A stretch of DNA of 7,946 nt, taken from positions 1 through 7,946 of the forward strand of contig MNJC01000063.1 of the NCBI GenBank assembly GCA_001920085.1. Reading direction: 5' to 3'. Below, in pieces: positions 1 through 5,434 of the stretch. Source of the stretch: Actinobacteria bacterium 13_1_20CM_4_69_9. GTDB taxonomy: Bacteria > Actinomycetota > Thermoleophilia > Gaiellales > Gaiellaceae. The notes beneath the pieces were generated by a model, which was not told the origin of the DNA, did no database searches, and saw only the letters and a program-made list of their open reading frames with translations. Positions within the stretch are counted from its first letter, which is position 1; each line of letters opens with the position of its first letter. The translations under genes were made by a program, and so were the position numbers.

Positions 1-126
1 CAGCTCGGGGAGGAGGACGAGGTCGGCGCCGGCGGACTTGGCCTCCTCTACGCGCGCGAGGATCAGCTCGCGGTTTCCCTCGAGGTCTCCGACGATCGGA
101 TCGACCTGTGCAAGCGCCAGTTTCAT
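1..126 (-). CDS. nadE: NAD+ synthetase (glutamine-hydrolysing), N-terminal fragment
   Basis: Only the first 42 codons lie in the window; the gene runs off the left edge. The fragment begins MKLALAQVDPIVGDLEGN and ends LVLLPEL. This is the start of a carbon-nitrogen hydrolase (nitrilase) domain. The GDLEGN stretch is typical of the glutaminase domain at the front of long-form NadE, which supplies ammonia to convert deamido-NAD+ to NAD+ in the cytoplasm. Glu41 in LLPEL fits the first residue of the Glu-Lys-Cys catalytic triad; the Lys and Cys lie outside. The start is ATG (complement of 124-126), preceded by a purine-rich AGAGGCGG about 6 nt upstream. It lies 18 bp after the stop of the SGNH hydrolase on the same strand, so it is probably cotranscribed. 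Another C-N hydrolase cannot be excluded from so short a piece, and the synthetase domain itself is not seen. Confidence 0.8.
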   Translation of the reverse strand, partial: MKLALAQVDPIVGDLEGNRELILARVEEAKSAGADLVLLPEL

Positions 127-144
127 AGGTTTCCGCCTCTGAGT

Positions 145-771
145 CTAAAACATCGCAACTGTGCGACGGGCGACGGCCTCGCCGACCGCGGCGTGCGCTG
201 CGGCGTCCAGGTGGAACCCGTCCAAGGGTGAATAGGCGACGACGTCCGCGAGATCGAGATGCTCCGCTCCGACCATGCCTGCCTCCCGCGCCAGGTAGCG
301 CGGCAGCTCTGCAGCCTTCTGCTCGGCACCGCTGAACTCAGGCCCCAGAGGAGCGCCGAGTCGCGGTAGTCCGAGCAGGAGCACGCGCGGTGCCTCGCCG
401 CCGGGGCCACTTCCGCTGTCGAGCACCGTCTGGGCAAGCACCCCGACACCGGCCACGATGTCCGAGGCGCCCGCAGCCAGGCGCGCTTTCAGGTCGTTCG
501 TCCCGAGGAAGATCACGACCGCGTCGAGCGGGGAGTGGGACGCGAGGCACGGCGGCAGGTAGTCAGCGCCTCGGCGGTACGGCGAGAGCGGGTCGTCGAA
601 GACCGTCGTCCGTCCCGGCAGGCCCTCCTCGACTACGTGCCAGCCCTCACCGAGCTCGCGCGCCAGCACTCCCGGCCAGCGGACGTCCCGTGCGAAGCGG
701 CCGCCCAGCTCCCCGGGAACCGACCCGTACGTGTTCGAGTCGCCGAAGCAGAGGACGGTGCGTTCGGCCAC
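145..771 (-). CDS. SGNH/GDSL-family esterase, MsAcT-like (arylesterase/acyltransferase)
   Basis: This 208-aa protein consists of one SGNH hydrolase domain. Block I is CFGDSNTYG with nucleophile Ser12. A block II-like EEGLPGRTT lies near residues 48-56, block III is GTND (90-93), and block V is DGFH with Asp184 and His187 completing the triad. The run DVRWPGVLARELG, then EEGL, YLPPCLASHSPLD and LGTND, closely resembles the Mycobacterium smegmatis acyltransferase/arylesterase MsAcT (216 aa), so ester hydrolysis or acyl transfer on small esters is likely. The natural substrate is unknown. No signal peptide is seen, so it should be cytoplasmic. I chose the GTG at 771-769 (M-A-E-R-T) because it sits just before the first strand and 8 bp after the stop of the upstream dehydrogenase. 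The open frame extends further upstream but that part only shadows the dehydrogenase. No strong Shine-Dalgarno precedes it, so coupling to the upstream gene is likely. Confidence 0.88.
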   Translation of the reverse strand: MAERTVLCFGDSNTYGSVPGELGGRFARDVRWPGVLARELGEGWHVVEEGLPGRTTVFDDPLSPYRRGADYLPPCLASHSPLDAVVIFLGTNDLKARLAAGASDIVAGVGVLAQTVLDSGSGPGGEAPRVLLLGLPRLGAPLGPEFSGAEQKAAELPRYLAREAGMVGAEHLDLADVVAYSPLDGFHLDAAAHAAVGEAVARRTVAMF

Positions 772-779
772 CGCGCGGC

Positions 780-1526
780 TTACGGACGCCGTAGCCGGAT
801 CGCGTTCCAGTCGTGTTCGAGGATCTCGTCGATCCGCCCGCGCAGCGACTCCGGCGGGTCGTGCTCGGCGTGCAGGTAGCGACCGGAGAGCGCGTCGAAC
901 TCGCCCGAGGCGAGCGCCCGCACGAGCCGAGCCGCGCACTCCGGAGGTGTCCACGGCATGTCGTCCGGGAAGCTCGACGTCATCCCCGTCCGCACCATGC
1001 CTGGGCTGATCACGAAGACCGGGATCCGGTCGCCGAGGGCAGTTGCGAGCGTCTCGCCGTAGCGGCACACGGCGGCCTTGGAGGACGTGTACGCGGTCTC
1101 GCTCTGTCCGGGCAGGTACGCGGACCCGCTGCCGACAATCACGATCCGGCCGGAGCCGCGCTCGAGCATCCCGGGAATGACGGCACTGCAGCAGAGGTGG
1201 ACGCCGAGCACATTCACCTCGAATGTCCGCCACCACACCTCAGGGTCCCGCTCCCACGGCGAACCTTCGCCCTGGGCTGTGCCGGCGTTTGCGACGAGCA
1301 GGTCGAGCGGCCCCGACTCGGAGAACCAGCGCTCGACGTCCTCGCGATTCGTCACGTCGCCGACCAGTGCGCGGCCGCCGACCTCTGCAGCGGCCGCCTC
1401 GACCTGCTCGGCGGTGCGGCCGCTGACGGCGACCTCCATGCCGGCCGCCGCGAGCTCGCGGGCGACGCTCTTGCCGATCCCGCGCCCGCCGCCGGTCACG
1501 AACGCGCGTCCCTCCAAGTCGGTCAC
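780..1526 (-). CDS. Short-chain dehydrogenase/reductase (SDR)
   Basis: A 248-aa classical SDR with a Rossmann fold that should catalyse NAD(P)(H)-dependent oxidation or reduction of an alcohol/carbonyl pair. Visible motifs are the cofactor loop TGGGRGIG (11-18), NAG (80-82), structural Asn105, catalytic Ser133, Tyr146 and Lys150 (YTSSK), and PG (175-176). The length is normal for the family and no membrane segment is seen. The substrate cannot be read from the sequence. The start is GTG at 1526-1524 (M-T-D-L-E-G-R), and a TAGACT hexamer lies exactly 6 nt upstream, suggesting a leaderless transcript. It heads the minus-strand unit SDR - SGNH esterase - nadE and is divergent from the efflux pump gene, with the shared putative TetR operator in between, so it may be induced together with the pump. 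Confidence 0.9.
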   Translation of the reverse strand: MTDLEGRAFVTGGGRGIGKSVARELAAAGMEVAVSGRTAEQVEAAAAEVGGRALVGDVTNREDVERWFSESGPLDLLVANAGTAQGEGSPWERDPEVWWRTFEVNVLGVHLCCSAVIPGMLERGSGRIVIVGSGSAYLPGQSETAYTSSKAAVCRYGETLATALGDRIPVFVISPGMVRTGMTSSFPDDMPWTPPECAARLVRALASGEFDALSGRYLHAEHDPPESLRGRIDEILEHDWNAIRLRRP

Positions 1527-1532
1527 GGCAGG

Positions 1533-1538
1533 AGTCTA
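1533..1538 (-). promoter_or_regulatory. Putative -10 element for the SDR operon (leaderless)
   Basis: Read on the minus strand this is TAGACT, followed by six nucleotides (CCTGCC) and the GTG start of the dehydrogenase. TANNNT-N6-7-start is the usual layout of leaderless actinobacterial transcripts. No good -35 is seen; the -35 zone falls inside the GTTAGCG inverted repeat, so a repressor bound there would block this promoter. Confidence 0.5.
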
Positions 1539-1550
1539 CGACGCGGGAGA

Positions 1551-1585
1551 AAGTTAGCGTCCGCTAACCTAGTGGGCGCTAACTT
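1551..1585. promoter_or_regulatory. Putative TetR operator: three GTTAGCG/CGCTAAC half-sites
   Basis: The divergent intergenic region holds GTTAGCG (1553-1559), a 2-bp spacer and CGCTAAC (1562-1568), a perfect 7-bp inverted repeat. A third half-site, CGCTAACTT (1577-1585), is the exact reverse complement of AAGTTAGCG at 1551-1559, giving a second, wider 9-bp inverted repeat. Candidate -10 hexamers for the pump gene (TAACCT at 1565-1570 or TAACTT at 1580-1585) overlap these arms, as does the -35 zone of the minus-strand dehydrogenase. TetR-family repressors usually bind such palindromes next to their own operon, and a tetR gene ends the adjacent pump operon. The link to that regulator is inferred from position. 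Confidence 0.72.
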
Positions 1586-1591
1586 ACGGAC

Positions 1592-1600
1592 GAGGAGAAG
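1592..1600 (+). promoter_or_regulatory. Ribosome binding site of the efflux pump gene
   Basis: GAGGAGAAG, with GGAG at 1594-1597, lies 6 nt before the GTG at 1604. It fixes the GTG as the start in preference to later ATG codons such as the one inside the first membrane helix. Confidence 0.75.
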
Positions 1601-1603
1601 CGC

Positions 1604-3052
1604 GTGAGAGCAAGGCTGGTCGCAGTGCTGTTGGCCGAGGAGAACCGCAAGTGGTGGACGCTGTTTGCGGTCGCGTTCGGCCTCTTCATGATCATGCTCG
1701 ACAACACGGTCGTGAACGTCGCCCTGCCGACGATGCAGCGCGACCTCCACGTTTCGATCTCCCAGCTCGAGTGGGTCGTGATCGCCTACGCGCTCACCTT
1801 CGCGGCTCTTCTCATCACGGGTGGCAAGCTCGCCGACCTCTACGGTCGCCGCCGCATCTTCGTCCTCGGACTCATCGTGTTCACGCTCTCCTCGCTCGCA
1901 TGCGGTCTTGCCCCGACTGCGGGCTTCCTCATCGGCGCGCGCACGGTGCAGGGCGTGGGCGCGGCGCTCATGAACCCCGCGACGCTGTCGATCATCGTCG
2001 CGACCTTCCCACCCAAGCAGCGCGGGACGGCGATCGGCATCTGGGCCGGCGTCTCTGCGCTCGCGCTCGCGATCGGACCGCTCGGCGGTGGGCTGATCGT
2101 CCAGCACATCAACTGGAACTGGATCTTCTTCGTCAACGTCCCGGTCGGCGCGCTCGCGATCGTCGTCTCACAACTCGTGATCCGCGAGTCGCGGGATACC
2201 TCGGTCGAGCAGAGCATCGACGCTCCGGGGCTCGTCACCTCGGGCGGCGGGCTCTTCTTCCTCAGCTACGCGCTCGTGGAGGGGAACCGGCACGGCTGGA
2301 CGTCCCCCGAGATCCTCGTCTTCTTCGCCCTCGCGGTCTGTGCACTGAGTGCGTTCGTCGCGTTCGAGCGGCATCAGCGCCTGGCAATGCTCGACCTGTC
2401 GCTCTTCCGTATCGGCGCCTTCACCGGCGCGAACATCGTCGCGATGCTCGTCTCGCTGTCGATGTTCGGCGTCTTCTTCTTCGTGACGCTGTACGTGCAG
2501 AACATCCTCCACTACAGCCCCACGAAGGCCGGAGCGACCTTCCTGCCGATGGTGCTCCTGATCATCTTCATCGCGCCGATCGCCGGCCGCCTCTCGGACC
2601 GGATCGGCTCGCGCTGGCTGATGGGAGGCGGGATGACCCTGGTGGGGATCTCGCTCCTCCTCTACGAGCGCGTCACCGTCCACTCAGACTTCTGGACTTT
2701 GCTGCCCCCGATGCTCGTCGGCGGGTTCGGGATGGCGCTGACGATGTCGCCGATGACGTCGGCGGCGATGGGCGCCGTTCCCGTCGACAAAGCGGGGGTC
2801 GGCTCGGGGGTCCTGAACAGCTTCCGCCAGGTCGGAGGGTCGCTCGGCATCGCGCTGATGGGCGCGATCGTCGGCTCGTACATCCACCCCAACGTCCACG
2901 GACTCGCGGCGGCCCAGAACTACGTGGACGGCCTGCATGCGGGCTTCGAGGTCGGGTCGGCGGTCACCTTCGCCGCAGCCATCGTCGCGATCGCGCTCGT
3001 GCGGACCCGGCCCGAGATCGTCCGCGAGCACATCGCGGAGCTCGCCGCGTGA
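1604..3052 (+). CDS. MFS drug efflux transporter, DHA2 (14-TM, EmrB/QacA-type)
   Basis: This 482-aa inner-membrane protein is a drug:H+ antiporter of the DHA2 family, which exports hydrophobic compounds using the proton gradient. TM1 carries the family motif MLDNTVVNVALP (31-42, with Asp33). Motif A between TM2 and TM3 is GGKLADLYGRRR (73-84). Motif B is around Arg113 (RTVQGVGAA) and motif C ends GPLGGG (158-163), followed by WNWIFFVNVPVG (171-182). Many further hydrophobic segments follow up to about residue 467, consistent with 14 helices and the usual length. The substrate is unknown. The GTG start has a good ribosome binding site. The stop codon overlaps the GTG of the downstream tetR by 4 bp (GTGA), so the two are translationally coupled. 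Expression is probably controlled through the half-sites at 1551-1585. Confidence 0.93.
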   Translation: MRARLVAVLLAEENRKWWTLFAVAFGLFMIMLDNTVVNVALPTMQRDLHVSISQLEWVVIAYALTFAALLITGGKLADLYGRRRIFVLGLIVFTLSSLACGLAPTAGFLIGARTVQGVGAALMNPATLSIIVATFPPKQRGTAIGIWAGVSALALAIGPLGGGLIVQHINWNWIFFVNVPVGALAIVVSQLVIRESRDTSVEQSIDAPGLVTSGGGLFFLSYALVEGNRHGWTSPEILVFFALAVCALSAFVAFERHQRLAMLDLSLFRIGAFTGANIVAMLVSLSMFGVFFFVTLYVQNILHYSPTKAGATFLPMVLLIIFIAPIAGRLSDRIGSRWLMGGGMTLVGISLLLYERVTVHSDFWTLLPPMLVGGFGMALTMSPMTSAAMGAVPVDKAGVGSGVLNSFRQVGGSLGIALMGAIVGSYIHPNVHGLAAAQNYVDGLHAGFEVGSAVTFAAAIVAIALVRTRPEIVREHIAELAA

Positions 3053-3522
3053 GCGTCACCGCGCCCCGGATGGCGGCTGCCGAGCGCCGTCAGCATTTGA
3101 TCGAGACGGCGATCCGTCTCTTCACCGACGGGAGCTATCACAGCACCACTACCGCCGAGATCGCCCGCGCCGCCGGAATCTCCGAGCCGATCCTCTACCG
3201 CCACTTCGCCTCGAAGCGCGAGCTTTACCTCGCGGCGCTCGAGCACGTCTGGGCGAAGGCGCGCGCGGAGTGGCAGCGGGGGGACCCCGAGCTGCGGCGC
3301 CACCTGCGCGTCCATATGCGCGAGGTGCACGATTTCGTGGCCGACCTGGTCCGTAGCGGCCAGGCGCAGGGAGCGATCGCCGCCGAGCGCGACCCCGACT
3401 CGGAGGCGTGGATCATGCTCGCCGGCGGCATCCTCGGCATGGTCGGCCGGCGGGTCGGTCTCCTCAACGACCGCGAGCTGGCCGGAATCCGCGCCGCCCG
3501 GTTGTCCTGGCTGCGGGGCTGA
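3049..3522 (+). CDS. TetR-family transcriptional regulator
   Basis: A 157-aa protein with an N-terminal TetR DNA-binding domain: RRQHLIETAIRLF (helix 1, about 13-25), then TTTAEIARAAGISEPILYRHF (about 33-53), the characteristic helix-turn-helix ending in YRHF, and SKRELYLAALEHVW. The C-terminal ligand-binding region is alpha-helical and short; the whole protein is shorter than the usual 190-210 aa, so the ligand pocket may be reduced. The GTG start at 3049 overlaps the pump's stop; an alternative ATG at 3070 would cost seven residues and no domain. As the last gene of the pump operon it most likely represses that operon, and perhaps the divergent dehydrogenase operon, and is released when it binds a pump substrate. 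That regulatory role is inferred from context. Confidence 0.9.
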   Translation: MSVTAPRMAAAERRQHLIETAIRLFTDGSYHSTTTAEIARAAGISEPILYRHFASKRELYLAALEHVWAKARAEWQRGDPELRRHLRVHMREVHDFVADLVRSGQAQGAIAAERDPDSEAWIMLAGGILGMVGRRVGLLNDRELAGIRAARLSWLRG

Positions 3523-3591
3523 TCTAGCTCTCCTCTGTCGGGCCTGGCATGTGCCGGCACGGCACCCGTTCGCGAGCGGGCGAGGCGGACC

Positions 3592-3756
3592 AATGAAAAG
3601 GCCCCGGCTGCGGCTCCGGGGCCTTCTCAAGAGGCGCGCCACTCCTGGTGGGGTCTGAGGAGACGGATCTGCGGCCCACCCGCCTCGTTCCTTCACCGGG
3701 AGTTCCCGGCGCGCCCCCTGCAAACCTCGGCCTGGCGTCCGGCCTGGTTGCAAGGT
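3592..3756 (-). ncRNA. Candidate structured small RNA, about 165 nt
   Basis: This part of the 402-bp protein-free gap (3523-3924) looks like a stand-alone RNA gene on the minus strand. It starts about 7 nt after a near-consensus promoter and ends at a strong hairpin with a short U-run. Folding by eye gives a 5' hairpin (complement of 3719-3752), then a 13-bp helix pairing the complements of 3708-3720 and 3628-3640, including GGCGCGCC on both sides, then the terminator. Two pairs in the long helix are G-U and exist only in the minus-strand RNA; the plus-strand equivalent would have A-C mismatches. Inside the helix, GGUGGG pairs with CCCACC and encloses a small hairpin GUCU-CCUC-AGAC whose CCUC loop could pair with Shine-Dalgarno sequences. 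No convincing reading frame is present. I do not recognise the family; 6S, SRP, tmRNA and RNase P signatures are not evident. Confidence 0.6.
3598..3625 (-). terminator. Intrinsic terminator of the candidate small RNA
   Basis: A perfect 10-bp inverted repeat (AAGGCCCCGG / CCGGGGCCTT) with an 8-nt loop at 3608-3615. On the minus strand it is followed by TTTTC, two of the T's being in the stem. On the plus strand the flank is CTCAAGAG with no U-run, so it fits minus-strand termination better, though it may also slow transcription arriving from the convergent pump-tetR operon. Confidence 0.75.
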
Positions 3757-3762
3757 GCGCTC

Positions 3763-3791
3763 ACTATAGGAGGGTTCGAACCGCTAGTCAA
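3763..3791 (-). promoter_or_regulatory. Strong sigma70-type promoter of the candidate small RNA
   Basis: Read on the minus strand: -35 TTGACT (complement of 3786-3791), a 17-nt spacer and -10 TATAGT (complement of 3763-3768). Each hexamer differs from consensus at one position and the spacing is optimal. This is by far the best-formed promoter in the window. No protein gene lies downstream on this strand before the end of tetR, which is on the opposite strand. The predicted transcript start is near 3756. Confidence 0.75.
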
Positions 3792-3825
3792 GTAGCTCGG
3801 TCAAGTGATTTTGCAAGGCGTGTGG

Positions 3826-3853
3826 TTGACCCGCCTTTTGCGATGAATACGCT
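3826..3853 (+). promoter_or_regulatory. Putative promoter of the XRE-TPR regulator gene
   Basis: TTGACC (3826-3831), a 16-nt spacer and TACGCT (3848-3853) on the plus strand, leaving a leader of roughly 65 nt before the ATG at 3925. The -35 sits inside an imperfect inverted repeat (GCAAGGCG at 3813-3820 and CGCCTTTTGC at 3832-3841). It diverges from the small-RNA promoter, the two -35 hexamers being 34 bp apart. Confidence 0.5.
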
Positions 3854-3886
3854 CAAAAGGGGGATGTCCAAAGTGGGCATCTTGCG

Positions 3887-3897
3887 CTTCAGTGAAG
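3887..3897. promoter_or_regulatory. Short palindrome in the XRE-TPR leader, possible operator
   Basis: CTTCAGTGAAG is a perfect 5-bp inverted repeat around one central base, flanked by direct copies of GCGCTT (3884-3889 and 3901-3906). XRE-type regulators commonly bind short palindromes of this size near their own promoter. It lies about 30 nt downstream of the predicted transcript start. An autoregulatory role is inferred only from position and symmetry. Confidence 0.35.
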
Positions 3898-3924
3898 TAT
3901 GCGCTTAGCTAGCCCAGCGCAGAC

Positions 3925-5274
3925 ATGCCAATGCGAGACACAGCCAGCCGCACAACTCGCAAGACCAGCCACGAAGGACTCCGACTGGGAGAACGCCTTC
4001 GGCAGCTTCGTGTTGCTGCGGGCCTGACCCAGAGCGAGCTCGCGGGCGACCGCTTCTCCAAGGAGTACGTGTCCCAGATCGAGCGCGGCAAGACGCGCCC
4101 GACCGCCGGCACGATCGAGTGGCTCGCCGACCGCCTCGGTGTCGATGCCGGCTTCCTCGCGAGCGGCGTCGCGACCGACGAGCGCGCACGGCTCGAAGGC
4201 GCGTTGTCACGGGCGGAGGCGCTGTACGAGGCGCATGAGGACGAGGAGGCGGTCGTCGCCTTCGAGCCGCTGCCTGCCGCAGCTCGTGCGACCGGCATGC
4301 CCGAGCTCCAAGTGCGTGCGCTCTGCGGGAGCGGCCTCGCCAAGATGAGGATTGGAGCGCATCGCTCAGCGCTCGAGCTGTTCAACGAGGCACGCGAGAT
4401 CTGCGAGGCCGGATCGTTCTCCGACGTCGAGCGGGCGGAGGTCCTGTTCTGGCTCGGTTCCTGCCGCTACCAGCTCAGCAGCGTGCAGACGGCGCTCGCG
4501 CTGTTGAACGAGGCGCTGGCCCTGGCCGACCGGTCCGGGCTGCCATGCGATGCGCTCAAGGCCGACATCCTTTCCTGGCGCTCGCGGTGCTGGCAGCGGC
4601 AGCGCGACTTCGTGGCTGCGCGCGACGACGTCGAGCGCGCGCTCGAGCTGTCCCGCGGCGTCGAGGATCTCCGGACGATCGGCGCAGCCTTCTTCCAGGC
4701 CTCGCTCATCGCCGACCGCGAGGGCCATTGGGTGCTCGCGCGCAACTACGCAGAGCGGGCTCGGGAGGCGTATGCCGAGCTCTCCGACCGTGTCCACGTC
4801 GGCCAGCTCACGAACAACCTCGGCGGTCTCAACTTCCTGCTCGGCAACACCGATCAGGCGGTGACGCTGCTCAAGGAGTCGTTCTCGATCGCACTCGATC
4901 TGGGCCGCGACGCAGACGCCGGTCGGGCAGTTTCGTCCCTTGCGCAGATTCACCTGCGCATGGGCGACGTCGAGCAGGCGGAGGAGCAAGCCCGTCATGC
5001 GCTCGAGCTGCTCGACGATCGCGTCGACTACATCGACGAGGTCGGCAGCGCGCAGCTCGTGCTCGGGCGCGCCCTGCTCGAACAGGACCGCCTCGACGAG
5101 GCGGAGAGAGCTTTCACAGCAGCCGAGACATGTTTCGGCGAGCTCGGCTCCGGCAGTCACCGGGCCGCGGCCTGGGTCGCGCGCGGCGACCTGGCGGCTC
5201 GACGGGGGGATCACAAACGGGCGGCCGACCTCTACCGCACCGCGGCAGAGGCCCTACAGGACGTCCGCTTCTAG
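3925..5274 (+). CDS. XRE-family regulator with C-terminal TPR array (RRNPP-like architecture)
   Basis: A 449-aa protein in two parts. Residues about 19-80 form an XRE/Cro helix-turn-helix (LGERLRQLRVAAGLTQSELA, then SKEYVSQIERGKTRPTAGTIEWLADRLGV), which should bind DNA. Residues about 85-449 are all-alpha tandem repeats of TPR type; clear units include AEVLFWLGSCRYQL (171-184), NNLGGLNFLLGNTDQAV (297-313), SLAQIHLRMGDVEQAEEQA (338-356), LVLGRALLEQDRLDEAERAF (378-397) and ARGDLAARRGDHKRAADLY (419-437). An XRE domain followed by TPRs is the layout of peptide-sensing RRNPP regulators (NprR, PlcR, PrgX), and a small peptide gene follows directly. The length is close to NprR. The ATG at 3925 has no clear Shine-Dalgarno; a second ATG at 3931 is equally possible and changes nothing functional. 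Alternatively it is an ordinary TPR-containing XRE regulator with a protein ligand. The domain call is firm; peptide sensing is inference. Confidence 0.88.
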   Translation: MPMRDTASRTTRKTSHEGLRLGERLRQLRVAAGLTQSELAGDRFSKEYVSQIERGKTRPTAGTIEWLADRLGVDAGFLASGVATDERARLEGALSRAEALYEAHEDEEAVVAFEPLPAAARATGMPELQVRALCGSGLAKMRIGAHRSALELFNEAREICEAGSFSDVERAEVLFWLGSCRYQLSSVQTALALLNEALALADRSGLPCDALKADILSWRSRCWQRQRDFVAARDDVERALELSRGVEDLRTIGAAFFQASLIADREGHWVLARNYAERAREAYAELSDRVHVGQLTNNLGGLNFLLGNTDQAVTLLKESFSIALDLGRDADAGRAVSSLAQIHLRMGDVEQAEEQARHALELLDDRVDYIDEVGSAQLVLGRALLEQDRLDEAERAFTAAETCFGELGSGSHRAAAWVARGDLAARRGDHKRAADLYRTAAEALQDVRF

Positions 5275-5281
5275 GAACCGG

Positions 5282-5291
5282 AAGGAGGTGA
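5282..5291 (+). promoter_or_regulatory. Perfect Shine-Dalgarno of the small peptide gene
   Basis: AAGGAGGTGA is a 10-base perfect complement to the usual 3' end of bacterial 16S rRNA. The GGAGG core (5284-5288) is 7 nt from the TTG at 5296. It is the strongest ribosome binding site in the window and identifies the TTG as a real start codon. Confidence 0.85.
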
Positions 5292-5295
5292 CGAA

Positions 5296-5418
5296 TTGAC
5301 CAAGGGACGGCTCATCTATGTGTTGCTCATCGCGTCGCTCTTCGCTTACATGCTCGCCTGCGTGCGCCTTCCGCTCGACCACTTCGGGCACGGCATGAGT
5401 GACGGCGGCGGCCACTAG
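5296..5418 (+). CDS. 40-aa hydrophobic-leader peptide, candidate signalling propeptide
   Basis: A TTG-started gene of 40 codons, 21 bp after the XRE-TPR stop and behind a perfect Shine-Dalgarno. The product starts MTKGRLIYVLLIASLFAYML: positive charges (Lys3, Arg5), a 16-residue hydrophobic core (6-21), then Cys22 and the tail CVRLPLDHFGHGMSDGGGH. This is the form of a secreted propeptide or a one-pass membrane microprotein. In RRNPP systems the receptor gene is followed by just such a peptide, which is exported, cut and re-imported to bind the TPRs. No canonical AxA signal peptidase site is seen, and MLAC is only a weak lipobox, so processing is unclear. Three His and two Asp in the tail could bind metal. 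I know of no named family for it. It is in the same frame as the upstream gene, separated by its TAG stop. Confidence 0.75.
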   Translation: MTKGRLIYVLLIASLFAYMLACVRLPLDHFGHGMSDGGGH

Positions 5419-5434
5419 CGCATCCTCGCGGCAG

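Noticed and set aside
772..1236. N-terminal extension of the SGNH hydrolase frame (up to 363 aa)
   Set aside because: The extension overlaps the dehydrogenase on the same strand in another frame, is Arg-rich and shows no domain; the family begins at the GTG at 771.
3565..3580. CCCGTTCGCGAGCGGG as terminator of the pump-tetR operon
   Set aside because: It is nearly palindromic and could form a hairpin, but there is no U-run on the plus strand and the loop would be tight; not strong enough to list as a feature.
3592..3756. Cobalamin riboswitch or T-box in the minus-strand RNA (GGGAA, GGTGAA and CCAGGAG appear in riboswitch order; GCGGGTGGGCCGC resembles a T-box core)
   Set aside because: The GGGAA lies inside a self-complementary hairpin, the B12-box and T-box consensus are incomplete, and no cobalamin or amino-acid gene lies downstream on that strand.
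3769..3785. tRNA T-loop (GGTTCGAACC)
   Set aside because: The flanking bases do not form a T-stem and there is no acceptor, D or anticodon arm; the motif falls in a promoter spacer and is a chance palindrome.
3648..3908. 86-codon plus-strand open frame in the gap before the XRE-TPR gene
   Set aside because: It has no Shine-Dalgarno, no recognisable domain, and crosses the small-RNA helix and both promoters.
5275..5295. Fusion of the regulator and small peptide by TAG readthrough
   Set aside because: They share a frame, but the perfect Shine-Dalgarno and well-spaced TTG make independent initiation far more likely.
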